From Prevotella sp. (GTDB lineage Bacteria; Bacteroidota; Bacteroidia; Bacteroidales; Bacteroidaceae), in contig JAIJUV010000081.1 in assembly GCA_022732315.1 (NCBI GenBank), positions 1 through 10,607 of the forward strand: a DNA stretch of 10,607 nucleotides, written 5' to 3'. Below, piece by piece: positions 1 through 6,568 of this stretch. A program made the translations under genes and the position numbers. The notes under the pieces were generated by a model. That model had not been told where the DNA came from. It searched no databases and worked only from the letters and a program-made list of their open reading frames with translations. How positions within the stretch are numbered: position 1 is the first letter of the stretch; each line of letters starts with the position of its first letter.

Positions 1-79
1 GAGAATGAGCCTACCAGTCGTTCACTTTCTACTTGTCATCCACATCTTGGTCATGTCGATACTTTTTTGTTTCACATTT

Positions 80-382
80 TTATATGCGCTTGCTGTAGGC
101 ATAGATAAACACTCCTTGGTCGTTCTTCTTGGTATGTAGTCCCTTCCGTTGCTTGAACATGATGAGACCTGTACCCGTAGTGATTGCCACGACCAACACT
201 ATCAGTCCTGTAATGATACCCATCAGACAGTAGGCGGCAATGAAGCCAATGATGGCTCCTCCTGCCGTGGCTGCTGCCCAATAGATGTACCGCCCTTGTA
301 TTCCCATGAATTCAAGGGGCTTCTGGAGCCCCTTGAACAGTGGGTAGTCGGGGTAACGGATTTCCTGCTCTTCTCTTGCCAT
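80..382 (-). CDS. traF: Conjugative transposon protein TraF (DUF4133), inner-membrane transfer protein
   Basis: This 100-aa protein matches the TraF/DUF4133 family of Bacteroides conjugative transposons in length, layout and sequence style. The N-terminal segment contains YPDYPLFKGLQKPLEFMGIQ, where the 'fkGl.kPlef.Gi.G.Yi' pattern is a family hallmark. Two adjacent hydrophobic helices follow at about residues 34-55 and 57-77, then a basic cytoplasmic tail with the pattern HTKKNDQG. The family resembles VirB3 and is thought to sit in the inner membrane as part of the mating-pore base; that is family knowledge. It starts at ATG (380-382) and lies 51 bp downstream of the TraE-like gene, in the same direction. 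In the usual order the next gene is traG, but the 79 bp left of this stop show no open frame longer than about 20 codons, so any traG start is outside the window. Confidence 0.9.
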   Translation of the reverse strand: MAREEQEIRYPDYPLFKGLQKPLEFMGIQGRYIYWAAATAGGAIIGFIAAYCLMGIITGLIVLVVAITTGTGLIMFKQRKGLHTKKNDQGVFIYAYSKRI

Positions 383-433
383 TCTTCACGTCGTTTCTCA
401 ATTACTGAATATGCACTGAATAACTCTCACTCG

Positions 434-811
434 TTAGTTAGTCACACCGAAGAACAGAGGCAATGCCTGTGCTGCTGCCACGAGGAAGATACACGCTCCT
501 ACAATCATCATGATCTTCTTCTTGACGTCCTGCTCCTCGTTGTTCATAGCGATGTAAACGCTGATAGCACCCACTACGGCAACTACACCGGCAATGGCAT
601 AGCAGAGTTTGACCACGATAGGTACGTACTTGGCAATTTCCTCCGTCACTTTCGTCAGGGCGGTGGTTCCTGCAGTGTAGTCTCCTGCCGAGTTTTGCGC
701 CATGGCAATGCCACCGCCCACAAGGAGCATCAATGCCAATGTCTTCAAGCGTCCTGAAGAGAATACGCTCTTGGCGGTCTTCTTCAAATAGTTGGTCGTT
801 TTCTTAAACAT
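434..811 (-). CDS. traE: Conjugative transposon protein TraE (DUF4134), pilin-like, downstream copy
   Basis: This 125-aa protein belongs to the DUF4134/TraE family. A basic N-terminus and hydrophobic stretch (about residues 23-38, ending AMAQ) look like a signal or leader segment. A short polar linker follows, then two transmembrane helices at about 64-88 and 100-121, separated by the polar loop NNEEQDVKKK. The closing motif GACIFLVAAAQALPLFFG is typical of the family. The layout resembles VirB2/TrbC conjugative pilins, so it is probably the pilus or pore-forming subunit; this is inferred from family and topology. It starts at ATG (809-811). It is preceded, in the direction of transcription, by a 149-bp spacer after a second TraE-like gene, and followed by TraF. 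Confidence 0.9.
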   Translation of the reverse strand: MFKKTTNYLKKTAKSVFSSGRLKTLALMLLVGGGIAMAQNSAGDYTAGTTALTKVTEEIAKYVPIVVKLCYAIAGVVAVVGAISVYIAMNNEEQDVKKKIMMIVGACIFLVAAAQALPLFFGVTN

Positions 812-960
812 TCTTTCTAGTTTTACTTGTTAATGATTTCGCTTCACAGTTCATTCTCACCTTTATCCCCAGTCTTCTACGCTTTTGACGTCTTTCCATT
901 CTGGCAAACGGCTCGATGGTACTGCTTTCTCTTTGATATATACTCTTCTGCAGTTGAGTC

Positions 961-1299
961 TTAAATCTGGTAGCCAAAGAATGCAGGGAACAGGATGGAT
1001 GCACCTATCATAAACAGACAGGCACCTATCAGAGTCACTATCGATTTGGTCACACCTTCTTCTCCTGTATTCATCTTGATGTATATCTGCAATGCCGATA
1101 TTACTACCATTACAGCAGCGACAGCGTATGTCAGATACAGCACATACAGCATCATCGTCACCACATAGTCGTGCATTCCTGCTAGTGCGTCTGCTCCCCA
1201 GCTATAGTCCACATTGCCACATTTGGCTGATGCGAACAGGGGGAGCAGCGCAAAGACAATGATAGCAACTACATTCTTTATGATATGGCTAAATTTCAT
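961..1299 (-). CDS. TraE-like (DUF4134) protein, upstream paralogue
   Basis: This 112-aa protein is a second TraE/DUF4134 member just upstream of the first. It has a clear signal peptide (MKFSHIIKN, hydrophobic core, FASA-K cleavage context near residue 25). Two transmembrane helices surround the loop YIKMNTGEEGVTKS, and it ends GACLFMIGASILFPAFFG, directly comparable with GACIFLVAAAQALPLFFG in its neighbour. The N-terminal halves differ strongly. The frame extends to a GTG at 1347, but ATG at 1297-1299 is the better start: it begins the signal peptide and gives an 11-bp overlap with the upstream gene, consistent with translational coupling. Two copies suggest major and minor pilin-type subunits, or one structural and one accessory role. 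That division is inference. Confidence 0.85.
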   Translation of the reverse strand: MKFSHIIKNVVAIIVFALLPLFASAKCGNVDYSWGADALAGMHDYVVTMMLYVLYLTYAVAAVMVVISALQIYIKMNTGEEGVTKSIVTLIGACLFMIGASILFPAFFGYQI

Positions 1300-1876
1300 C
1301 CTTGATTGGTATTGTTTTGATGTTTGGTTGTCCTGGCTTTGTCTCACCTTGTCTCAGCAGCCTCTCCGTGAAGTCGTCTTGCCAAAGTCCGTTTATCCAA
1401 ATAGGAGAGGTGCTTTCCATCTGGTCATTCACTCGCTCCTGCAACGACTCGGCAGCTGTCTTCTTCTGTTGATTGGCATCGTCACCCTCGGAAGTCACAC
1501 CTCCAGTTCCTACGCCTGAATCATTGTTTCCTGCATGGCTGGAACCATCACCTTCATTTCCATCCGAACTATAGCCGCTTTCAGCAGCTCCACTTCCAAT
1601 TGCACCACTTCCTGCTATTCCGTTTCCATAACCATCATCACCTGACTGTTCATTCTGATACCTGGTATCATACTGTTTGTTGGCAATGCTGAAACCGCCA
1701 TCGCTTTCGTTGACTGCTACAGCAGCTTCCTCTTCCGTTATGCTGCTCACATCAAACACTTCCTCGTTGCTCTTGTTTTCTTCCTTCTTGCCATACAGGT
1801 CTCTCGTTATCATCACCGCATAGTAGATAACGTATGCAATGGTAAGGCTGATGGCGAATATCACAAATGGACTCAT
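1289..1876 (-). CDS. Membrane-anchored conjugation-associated protein with a low-complexity linker, function unknown
   Basis: This 195-aa protein has an N-terminal membrane anchor (about residues 3-24, very hydrophobic), then a charged stretch with YGKKEENKSNEE. A long linker rich in Gly, Ser, Asn and Asp (about 75-130) follows, and then a compact C-terminal segment with PIWINGLWQDDFTERLL and a lysine/proline-rich end. It is the first gene of the leftward tra operon and overlaps the first TraE-like start by 11 bp. Its position before traE corresponds to TraC/TraD in the CTnDOT order, but I do not recognise a named domain. The architecture of anchor, flexible spacer and small soluble tail suggests a tethered periplasmic or cytoplasmic accessory of the mating apparatus. 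The ATG at 1874-1876 is the only good start. There is no obvious Shine-Dalgarno, as usual in Bacteroidetes. Confidence 0.75.
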   Translation of the reverse strand: MSPFVIFAISLTIAYVIYYAVMITRDLYGKKEENKSNEEVFDVSSITEEEAAVAVNESDGGFSIANKQYDTRYQNEQSGDDGYGNGIAGSGAIGSGAAESGYSSDGNEGDGSSHAGNNDSGVGTGGVTSEGDDANQQKKTAAESLQERVNDQMESTSPIWINGLWQDDFTERLLRQGETKPGQPNIKTIPIKDEI

Positions 1877-1939
1877 ATTATACTTTGTTTTATAATTGAT
1901 TTATACTCTGTATCGTGGCAATCGTGCCAGTTGCGAGTG

Positions 1940-1947
1940 CAAAGTAA
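1940..1947 (-). promoter_or_regulatory. Possible -7 element of the leftward tra promoter
   Basis: Read on the minus strand the sequence is TTACTTTGCA, close to the Bacteroidetes -7 consensus TAnnTTTG with one deviation. It lies 64 bp upstream of the 195-aa protein start. No convincing TTTG is seen about 19 bp further upstream, so this is only a candidate. The inverted repeat at 1975-2049 lies just upstream of where the -33 element would be. Confidence 0.35.
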
Positions 1948-1974
1948 AGAGTAAAATCCGACATAAAAGAATTT

Positions 1975-2049
1975 TTTAAAGTATGACCCTCTAAGTTTAA
2001 GATATATTCAAAATATAAATATATATCATACTCTCAATCATACTTTAAA
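1975..2049. repeat. 12-bp perfect inverted repeat with nested and iterated TCATACT motifs
   Basis: TTTAAAGTATGA at 1975-1986 and TCATACTTTAAA at 2038-2049 are perfect reverse complements separated by 51 bp. Nested inside is GATATAT (2001-2007) with ATATATC (2021-2027). The heptamer TCATACT occurs directly at 2027-2033 and 2038-2044, starts 11 bp apart (about one helical turn), and as its complement AGTATGA at 1980-1986. The region is very AT-rich and lies between the divergent tra and toxin-antitoxin operons. It is best explained as a regulator binding region for the tra promoter. A DNA-inversion or recombination site is a less likely alternative. Confidence 0.7.
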
Positions 2050-2068
2050 CTTTTGTTTTCCTCTGCTT

Positions 2069-2179
2069 TCACATTTTGGGTAATGGTGTTTTGTCCCACA
2101 CCGGTTTCATGTCCAAACGTACAATTTCGTTCTTCCATTTTTTCATCGAATAGACTGATTTCACGATAAAAATAGCCAT
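2069..2179 (-). CDS. Possible 36-codon small ORF in the divergent intergenic region
   Basis: An ATG at 2177-2179 opens a 36-codon frame read leftwards, ending at TGA (2069-2071). The predicted peptide has a short hydrophobic start (MAIFIVKSVYSM), a basic middle (KKWKNE) and the end KPVWDKTPLPKM. The amino-acid composition is protein-like, but I see no homologue, no ribosome binding site and no promoter for it. It could be a remnant of an older gene or chance. Apart from this frame and the regulatory elements listed separately, I see nothing else coding in the 406-bp gap 1877-2282. Confidence 0.2.
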   Translation of the reverse strand: MAIFIVKSVYSMKKWKNEIVRLDMKPVWDKTPLPKM

Positions 2180-2205
2180 TATTCGTTAAAAATATCTATA
2201 AATAT

Positions 2206-2233
2206 GATAATTTTTGGTTATCAATTTTGATAA
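2206..2233. promoter_or_regulatory. Palindromic operator overlapping the higBA promoter
   Basis: TTATCAA (2218-2224) and TTGATAA (2227-2233) form a perfect 7-bp palindrome with a 2-bp centre. A further half-site GATAA lies at 2206-2210, inverted relative to TTATC at 2218-2222. The palindrome covers the -33 TTTG element (2226-2229), where a repressor would block RNA polymerase. HigA-type antitoxins normally repress their own operon through such palindromes (family knowledge), so this is the likely autoregulatory site. Confidence 0.6.
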
Positions 2234-2256
2234 TCAAAATAAAAGTATTACCTTTG
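2226..2256 (+). promoter_or_regulatory. Bacteroidetes-type promoter of the toxin-antitoxin operon
   Basis: TTTG at 2226-2229 and TACCTTTG at 2249-2256 are separated by exactly 19 bp, a full match to the Bacteroidetes TTTG / TAnnTTTG promoter pattern. Transcription would start around 2263, leaving a leader of about 20 nt before the toxin ATG at 2283. Confidence 0.75.
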
Positions 2257-2282
2257 CATCATTAAAATATGGCTGAAATTTT

Positions 2283-2603
2283 ATGAACATAACATCAGAA
2301 GACGAAGCTTTACTCGAATTGTATGAAAATGGCAAGACATCAGACAAGAGATACAGGAGGTTGCCAATCCAAGTGATAAAGGGGTACAAGAAAGCTGTTG
2401 ATTACATGAGGGCTGCTCAACGAATCGAAGACCTCTTTCGCTTAAAAGGATTGAATTATGAAGCGTTGCATGGTGACAGGAAAGGACAAGAGTCTGTACG
2501 TTGCAATGACACATGGCGATTGATCTTCAAAAGTTCTCCTCTTGATGGAAGCATTGTCATTACAGAAATAGAATTATTAGAAATATCACATCATTATGAC
2601 TAA
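2283..2603 (+). CDS. higB: HigB/RelE-type toxin of a toxin-antitoxin pair
   Basis: This 106-aa protein fits the HigB ('plasmid maintenance system killer') branch of the RelE superfamily in length and pattern. It has an early acidic LLELYENGKTSDKRYRRLP segment, a helical middle with IEDLFRLKGLNYEALHGDRKG, and a C-terminal RWRL-like core (SVRCNDTWRLIFK) followed by a beta-strand segment IVITEIELLEISHHYD. HigB toxins are ribosome-dependent mRNA endonucleases (family knowledge); the basic residues and the terminal HHY fit this. The gene order, toxin first with an antitoxin overlapping its last 8 bp, is the usual higBA order. The start ATG at 2283 overlaps the stop of a five-codon frame (ATG at 2269), which could couple initiation. 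Expression is probably from the promoter at 2226-2256 and repressed by the downstream antitoxin. Confidence 0.85.
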   Translation: MNITSEDEALLELYENGKTSDKRYRRLPIQVIKGYKKAVDYMRAAQRIEDLFRLKGLNYEALHGDRKGQESVRCNDTWRLIFKSSPLDGSIVITEIELLEISHHYD

Positions 2604-3708
2604 GTTTAGTTTCAATCAGGCAGTACCATTTGAGGCAACTCATGTGGGAGAGGTGATTAAGGACGAACTCGCTGCTCGCAATATGAAGCAGAGTGAATTG
2701 GCCGAACTCACTGGTATACAGAAATCAATTCTGAATGATGTCATAAAAGGTAAACGTTCTCTAACACCCGAAATGGCATTATTGTTGGAAAATGCCCTCG
2801 GCATTTCTGCAAAATTTCTCATGAACATTCAGACACAGTACGAACTTGACTGTGCAAAACAGAGTGAAAGAGTTGTGTTGCAGACTAAAATGCTGGAGAT
2901 TTGGAATGTGCTCAAAGAACACGTGAGTACTCAGTTCTTTAGAAAAGTAAATATTATCAAAGGCAATATCATCGAGGATGTCAAACGCATCTTTGATGTG
3001 TTTGCCGTAGATAATTTGGATGATTTCTTTGGTCTGAAAGCCAAGGAAATGGAATTGGCATATTATCGTAAGTCAGAAAAGGTAACAACTAATCCTGTTG
3101 ATATTTTATCCTGGAAATACTATTGTTATTACTGTTCCAAAAATGACGAGCAATCATTGGGAAGCTTTGACAAAAATAGTGGTGACTTACTGACAAAAGA
3201 ACTCAATAATGTTTTCAAGGAAAATTCTGAAACAGTAAAAAAGACTGGCGAAGTATTGAATAAGTATGGCATACGTTTTATGGTTGTCAAAAAGGTGGGG
3301 CAGGTTCCTGTAGATGGCATGTCTTTCTGGATTGGCGACAATCCGACTATCGTAGTCACAGAACGTATCTCGTCAATTGATAATTTTGCTTTTACTACTT
3401 TACACGAAGTGGGACATGTTTTCAATCATCTTACGAAAGATGGAAAGGCAATGATTAATCTGTCTGACGAAAAGAAAGATTCCGAAGAGTCAGAAGCAGA
3501 CGAGTTTGCATTGAATGCAGTTGTTCCAAATGTTGATTGGAAGAAATTCCTTGCTAGAACTCGTGACATTGTTCCTTACAAAATTGCTCCTTATATCAAG
3601 GAAGAGGCTGACAAATACGATGTCAATCCTCAAATTCTTTTTGGAAGATACAAGCACGATATTGGCATATATAAAATAAAGAATTACTTTGAAACAAAGA
3701 TTTTGTAG
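2596..3708 (+). CDS. higA: HigA-type antitoxin fused to an ImmA/IrrE-like zinc metallopeptidase
   Basis: This 370-aa protein has two parts. Residues about 12-80 form an XRE/HigA helix-turn-helix (HVGEVIKDELAARNMKQSEL; GIQKSILNDVIKGKRSL; ENALGISAKFLM). Residues about 220-345 form an ImmA/IrrE-type domain with the zinc signature HEVGH at 270-274 and an acidic third-ligand region EADEFA at about 300-305. The middle (about 90-215) is helical and contains a Tyr/Cys-rich patch near 175-180. Simple HigA antitoxins are about 100 aa, so this one carries roughly 270 extra residues. By family knowledge the HTH half neutralises HigB and represses the operon, while ImmA/IrrE proteins cleave repressors after a stress signal. 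Self-cleavage or substrate cleavage that releases the toxin is inferred. The ATG at 2596 overlaps the toxin by 8 bp, and a terminator follows. Confidence 0.85.
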   Translation: MTKFSFNQAVPFEATHVGEVIKDELAARNMKQSELAELTGIQKSILNDVIKGKRSLTPEMALLLENALGISAKFLMNIQTQYELDCAKQSERVVLQTKMLEIWNVLKEHVSTQFFRKVNIIKGNIIEDVKRIFDVFAVDNLDDFFGLKAKEMELAYYRKSEKVTTNPVDILSWKYYCYYCSKNDEQSLGSFDKNSGDLLTKELNNVFKENSETVKKTGEVLNKYGIRFMVVKKVGQVPVDGMSFWIGDNPTIVVTERISSIDNFAFTTLHEVGHVFNHLTKDGKAMINLSDEKKDSEESEADEFALNAVVPNVDWKKFLARTRDIVPYKIAPYIKEEADKYDVNPQILFGRYKHDIGIYKIKNYFETKIL

Positions 3709-3721
3709 TAGCCTATAACAG

Positions 3722-3770
3722 AACCATCGTTTGCATCCCTATATGGAATGAAAATGATGGTTTTGTTTTT
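3722..3770 (+). terminator. Intrinsic terminator of the toxin-antitoxin operon
   Basis: An imperfect stem begins AACCATC at 3722 and closes GATGGTT at 3756-3762. The inner arms CAT and ATG extend it, with a few mismatches. It is followed by a T-rich tract TTTTGTTTTT at 3761-3770. It starts 13 bp after the antitoxin stop and overlaps the end of the convergent small membrane-protein gene, so it may also stop the leftward operon, although the T-tract fits the plus direction best. Confidence 0.75.
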
Positions 3771-4020
3771 ACCAAAGCAGATACGCTATATAATACACCA
3801 GCAGCATCCCAAACAGGAACACTGCCACACTGCATCCTATCTTCAATCGTGCCAATACCTCGTCTTGCCCCAGTCCCTTGCTGTGTTTGATGATGACAAC
3901 GATTGATACTATATCTATCAACAACACTACATATATCATGGCTGGCAGATAGTGAATATGATCCACCATCCACCAGTGCATATCCGCTATATCGTCATAT
4001 TCCACTTTTGCTTCCCTCAT
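3769..4020 (-). CDS. Small two-helix membrane protein, function unknown
   Basis: This 83-aa protein has an acidic, aromatic N-terminus (YDDIADMHWWMVDH) and two transmembrane helices at about residues 25-44 and 61-82. They are joined by the polar loop KHSKGLGQDEVLARLK. It ends directly in the membrane with YLLW. Its ATG (4018-4020) overlaps the primase stop in an ATGA arrangement, so it is translated with the primase and is the last gene of that operon. I do not recognise the family. The topology would suit a small membrane anchor or immunity-type protein, but nothing in the sequence fixes a role. Confidence 0.7.
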   Translation of the reverse strand: MREAKVEYDDIADMHWWMVDHIHYLPAMIYVVLLIDIVSIVVIIKHSKGLGQDEVLARLKIGCSVAVFLFGMLLVYYIAYLLW

Positions 4021-4907
4021 GCTTTCTTTCTCCCAATTAAACAGTCGTTTACATCCTTATATTCTTTGTAGCGAAAGCTCATGTCTATCGCCTTGGTGGG
4101 ATAAGCATTCCTGACAATACCATAGCCATCCATTCCTGCCTTGTCGTTGTCCAAAAAGCAATATATATGCTCGTACACGCCCAGTCTTTGCAGACAACGT
4201 TGCATGTTTGCTACTGAATTCAATACGATATAATCACATGGCTCATCCACAACAGCTCTTCCGTCTCCTTGCTTTTCCAAGGTTTTGAAGGAGAGGAAAT
4301 CCATAAATCCCTCAAATATGCATACTGCTTCCTGCACTCCAATGGCTTCTGCATGCACTATGGATATATCCTTGTGTCCCATACATCCTTTGTAGAATGG
4401 ATTTCTGATTTCCATACCTTTCTGTATGTTCTCAAAGGCTATGCCGAAATAGCGTTTCTTGCCATGAGTGTACCATACTTCTTTGCAATATTTCATGCCT
4501 ACCTCTGCGTCGATATGGCGTGAACGCAAATACGACATCAGGGGATTGTATTGCAGGGGTTGTAGATGCACGTTCTCCATCTTCACTACCGTCTGTACCG
4601 CAGCCGCCTTGATTGTCTTGCATGAATGTTCCACATGACTTATGTTCAATTTGTCCAACCGGCTCAATACCTCACTCACATCATTGGTCTCAAACAGCCG
4701 CTTGCTCAGGTTGATGATGTCACCGCCTTGCCCCAATCCAAAGTCATACCACTCATTTCTTTTCTTGCTTACGCAGAATGAGGGTTCTTTCTCGGTTCTG
4801 ATAGGAGAGAGATAGTTGTATCGGTCTCCTCTTATGCTCACAGGGGCGTGTTCCAATGTCCTCAGCAGGTCAATAATGCTGATAGTCTTTGCTGTATCTA
4901 TGTTCAT
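4017..4907 (-). CDS. Toprim-domain DNA primase with a degenerate CHC2-type N-terminus
   Basis: This 296-aa protein has DnaG-like architecture without the helicase-binding end. Residues about 20-62 keep the shape of a CHC2 zinc ribbon (TEKEPSFCVSKKRNEWYDFG, then GQGGDIINL), but the four zinc ligands are replaced: the CPFH position reads SPIR and the CFGC position reads DFGL. The Toprim core is intact. The acidic motif CIFEGFMDFLSF lies at about 196-207, DYIVLNSVANM at about 225-235, and the DxD motif FLDNDKAG at about 251-258. Such proteins make RNA primers and are commonly paired with a RepA-like ATPase in Bacteroidetes mobile elements (family knowledge). It starts at ATG 4905-4907, 93 bp after the ATPase gene, and overlaps the next gene by 4 bp. 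It probably primes replication of the element or of transferred single-stranded DNA. Confidence 0.88.
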   Translation of the reverse strand: MNIDTAKTISIIDLLRTLEHAPVSIRGDRYNYLSPIRTEKEPSFCVSKKRNEWYDFGLGQGGDIINLSKRLFETNDVSEVLSRLDKLNISHVEHSCKTIKAAAVQTVVKMENVHLQPLQYNPLMSYLRSRHIDAEVGMKYCKEVWYTHGKKRYFGIAFENIQKGMEIRNPFYKGCMGHKDISIVHAEAIGVQEAVCIFEGFMDFLSFKTLEKQGDGRAVVDEPCDYIVLNSVANMQRCLQRLGVYEHIYCFLDNDKAGMDGYGIVRNAYPTKAIDMSFRYKEYKDVNDCLIGRKKA

Positions 4908-4943
4908 GTTTTTTCTGTTTACTCTATCCTCATTCCGTTATCT

Positions 4944-4981
4944 GTTCATCTGTCCACACCATATATAGATGTGGAGTGAAC
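4944..4981 (-). promoter_or_regulatory. Intercistronic hairpin between the ATPase and primase genes
   Basis: In the minus-strand transcript GTTCA and TCCACA pair with TGTGGA and TGAAC, giving stems of 5 and 6 bp around an AU-rich 11-nt loop, with a small bulge between them. There is no U-tract directly after it. It may protect or attenuate the mRNA between the two cistrons. The 93-bp gap 4908-5000 holds nothing else that I can see. Confidence 0.4.
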
Positions 4982-5000
4982 GGATTGATGTTTTTTTGAA

Positions 5001-6095
5001 TCATGTATCTTCATCTATCAGTGGCAGACTGGGATAATTCTTGGGCAGACAGTATTCATTGCTTGCCGATTTCACTACTTTCTTGTTTGTCAACAGATAG
5101 GTCAACAGCTTGGATAGAGTGGTTCGCCCTCTTGCAAACCCTATCTCACCATATCCCTTGCTCAATGCCGTCAGCACATGTTCATATCCCGACACCACCT
5201 TGTCATGGAAAGCTACTTCCAAGGCTTTTTCGTGTTGCTCTTCCGTGATGTCCCCGATGGTCATCTTGGAAGCCTTTCCGTCTTTCTTTCCAAACTCGTA
5301 GTCGTAGATGTCAACAGGCATCCCTTCTTCGTCTATCTTGAAGGCGAATGGCTCAAACTCCCGGTCTCGCAGACTCAATGGTTTCACTTCGCTAGCATTG
5401 GCTAGGGTCTGACTCTTGGCGATGACCAACACAGTTTCTGCCTTGTTGTTCAACTCGGTTCCGATGTGTCCTCTCACATTGTCATCACTTTTGTTCAGAT
5501 GCAGCACGCAGTGGATATGCAGATTGTAGATGCTCGACCATTGCATCAACTTGTTGATAATACTCACCGATTCCGATGGGTCATTGATATCCAGCATCAA
5601 GTCTCTGATGCCGTCGATGACAACCAGACCGCACCCGGTTTCTTTTTGCAAGGCGTGTTCTATCAGTTGCAGTCGCATGGTAGGATGATACTCTCTCAGA
5701 CCATAGAATACCAGGTTGGCGGTGTTCACGTCTTGTGGAACTCCTGCCAACCTCAGGATGCGTTGCATCACCACATGGCAGTGGTATCTGCTCTGCTCGG
5801 TGTCTATATACAGTATCTTACGCTTTCCTTCTGGCAGACAGGCTCTGTACTTCAGAACCTGCTTGTTTCCCAACGAGGCAGCAACGATTGCCGACACATT
5901 AAAGGTCTTCCTGCTCTTTGCCTTTCCTGTCGACGCACTGAAATTGCCAAGTGTGGCGATGGTCGAATTGTCCACCCACATAATCTGGGGCGGCACCTGA
6001 TAGGTGTCGTCTGCCAGTATTCGTGAAGCTTTCAGCAACTTGTCCAGCACATTTCCGTTGTCTGTCTGACAATTGCTTTGTTCCATGGGTGTCAT
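5001..6095 (-). CDS. RepA-like RecA-fold ATPase (replicative helicase-type) of a mobile element
   Basis: This 364-aa protein carries a RecA/RepA-type ATPase core. A P-loop variant lies at about residues 52-65 (FSASTGKAKSRKTF). ILYIDTEQS follows at about 94-102, a Walker B strand LVVIDGIRDLM at about 157-167, and a HCVLHLNKSDDNVRGHIGTE segment at about 205-224 that matches the RepA/KaiC-like motif with conserved His, Asn and RG. The C-terminal 80 residues look like a winged-helix region (GRTTLSKLLTYLLTNKKVVK). RepA-like hexameric helicases unwind plasmid DNA in the same family (RSF1010 RepA being the reference). It starts at ATG 6093-6095, overlapping the upstream HTH gene by 4 bp, and precedes the primase gene. 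Together these form the helicase-primase core of the element. The assignment rests on motifs; a KaiC-like non-replicative role cannot be excluded. Confidence 0.85.
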   Translation of the reverse strand: MTPMEQSNCQTDNGNVLDKLLKASRILADDTYQVPPQIMWVDNSTIATLGNFSASTGKAKSRKTFNVSAIVAASLGNKQVLKYRACLPEGKRKILYIDTEQSRYHCHVVMQRILRLAGVPQDVNTANLVFYGLREYHPTMRLQLIEHALQKETGCGLVVIDGIRDLMLDINDPSESVSIINKLMQWSSIYNLHIHCVLHLNKSDDNVRGHIGTELNNKAETVLVIAKSQTLANASEVKPLSLRDREFEPFAFKIDEEGMPVDIYDYEFGKKDGKASKMTIGDITEEQHEKALEVAFHDKVVSGYEHVLTALSKGYGEIGFARGRTTLSKLLTYLLTNKKVVKSASNEYCLPKNYPSLPLIDEDT

Positions 6096-6568
6096 GGCAT
6101 ATCACTGTTTATGTTCATACCACTCACATTCATCGCTTCCATGTCATTGCAATGTGACTCGTCTGAAACATTTGCGTTCATGTTCTCTTGCTGTATTCCT
6201 CTTCTTCGGGCTGGACGGCTATTCACCCAATCAATAATTTCTTGTCTATTGAAGAAGATGGTTTTCCCACTTGGCTTGTAGTGGGGGATAGATAGTGTTC
6301 TAGTCAACTTGTACAACTGACTTTCTGATATACCAAGAAACTCCTTGGCTTCTTTCACGGTCAGAATCTCCTTGGCAGCAAACAGATGTTCTTCCACTTG
6401 TGTCAAGCGTTCATGTAACTCTTTGATGTCTCCCAATGCTCTGAGGACATCTTCTATTTGTCCTACTCGCTCTGTCAACCGTATTACGACTGGTACCAGG
6501 TTGGCTTCCGTCAGCTCTTCCTGACGAATACCTCCTGCTTGTGTTTGTATTCCCATAATTGAATCCAT
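6092..6568 (-). CDS. Excisionase-like helix-turn-helix protein with coiled-coil N-terminus
   Basis: This 158-aa protein has three regions. Residues about 24-66 form an amphipathic, coiled-coil-like segment (RLTERVGQIEDVLRALGD and onward). Residues about 69-118 form a helix-turn-helix of the MerR/excisionase 'helix-turn-helix domain 17' type (LTVKEAKEFLGISESQLYKL, then a basic wing with KPSGKTIFF and ending EIIDWVNSRPARR). The tail of about 40 residues is polar and Met/Asn-rich. Proteins like this open replication modules in many Bacteroidetes elements and are thought to act as DNA-binding regulators or excision factors. The frame extends to a TTG at 6574, but ATG 6566-6568 is preferred. It is first in the operon driven from 6700-6707 and is coupled to the ATPase gene by an ATGA overlap. 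Confidence 0.8.
   Translation of the reverse strand: MDSIMGIQTQAGGIRQEELTEANLVPVVIRLTERVGQIEDVLRALGDIKELHERLTQVEEHLFAAKEILTVKEAKEFLGISESQLYKLTRTLSIPHYKPSGKTIFFNRQEIIDWVNSRPARRRGIQQENMNANVSDESHCNDMEAMNVSGMNINSDMP

Noticed and set aside
149..757. A 202-codon plus-strand frame across the TraF and TraE genes
   Set aside because: It is antisense to two well-supported Tra genes and rich in His and Cys without domain-like pattern.
804..1004. A minus-strand open frame in the spacer between the two TraE-like genes, including a basic 31-codon version from an ATG at 899
   Set aside because: It starts inside the upstream pilin gene in another frame. The composition is dominated by Arg/Lys/Ser runs with no recognisable family, so chance is more likely.
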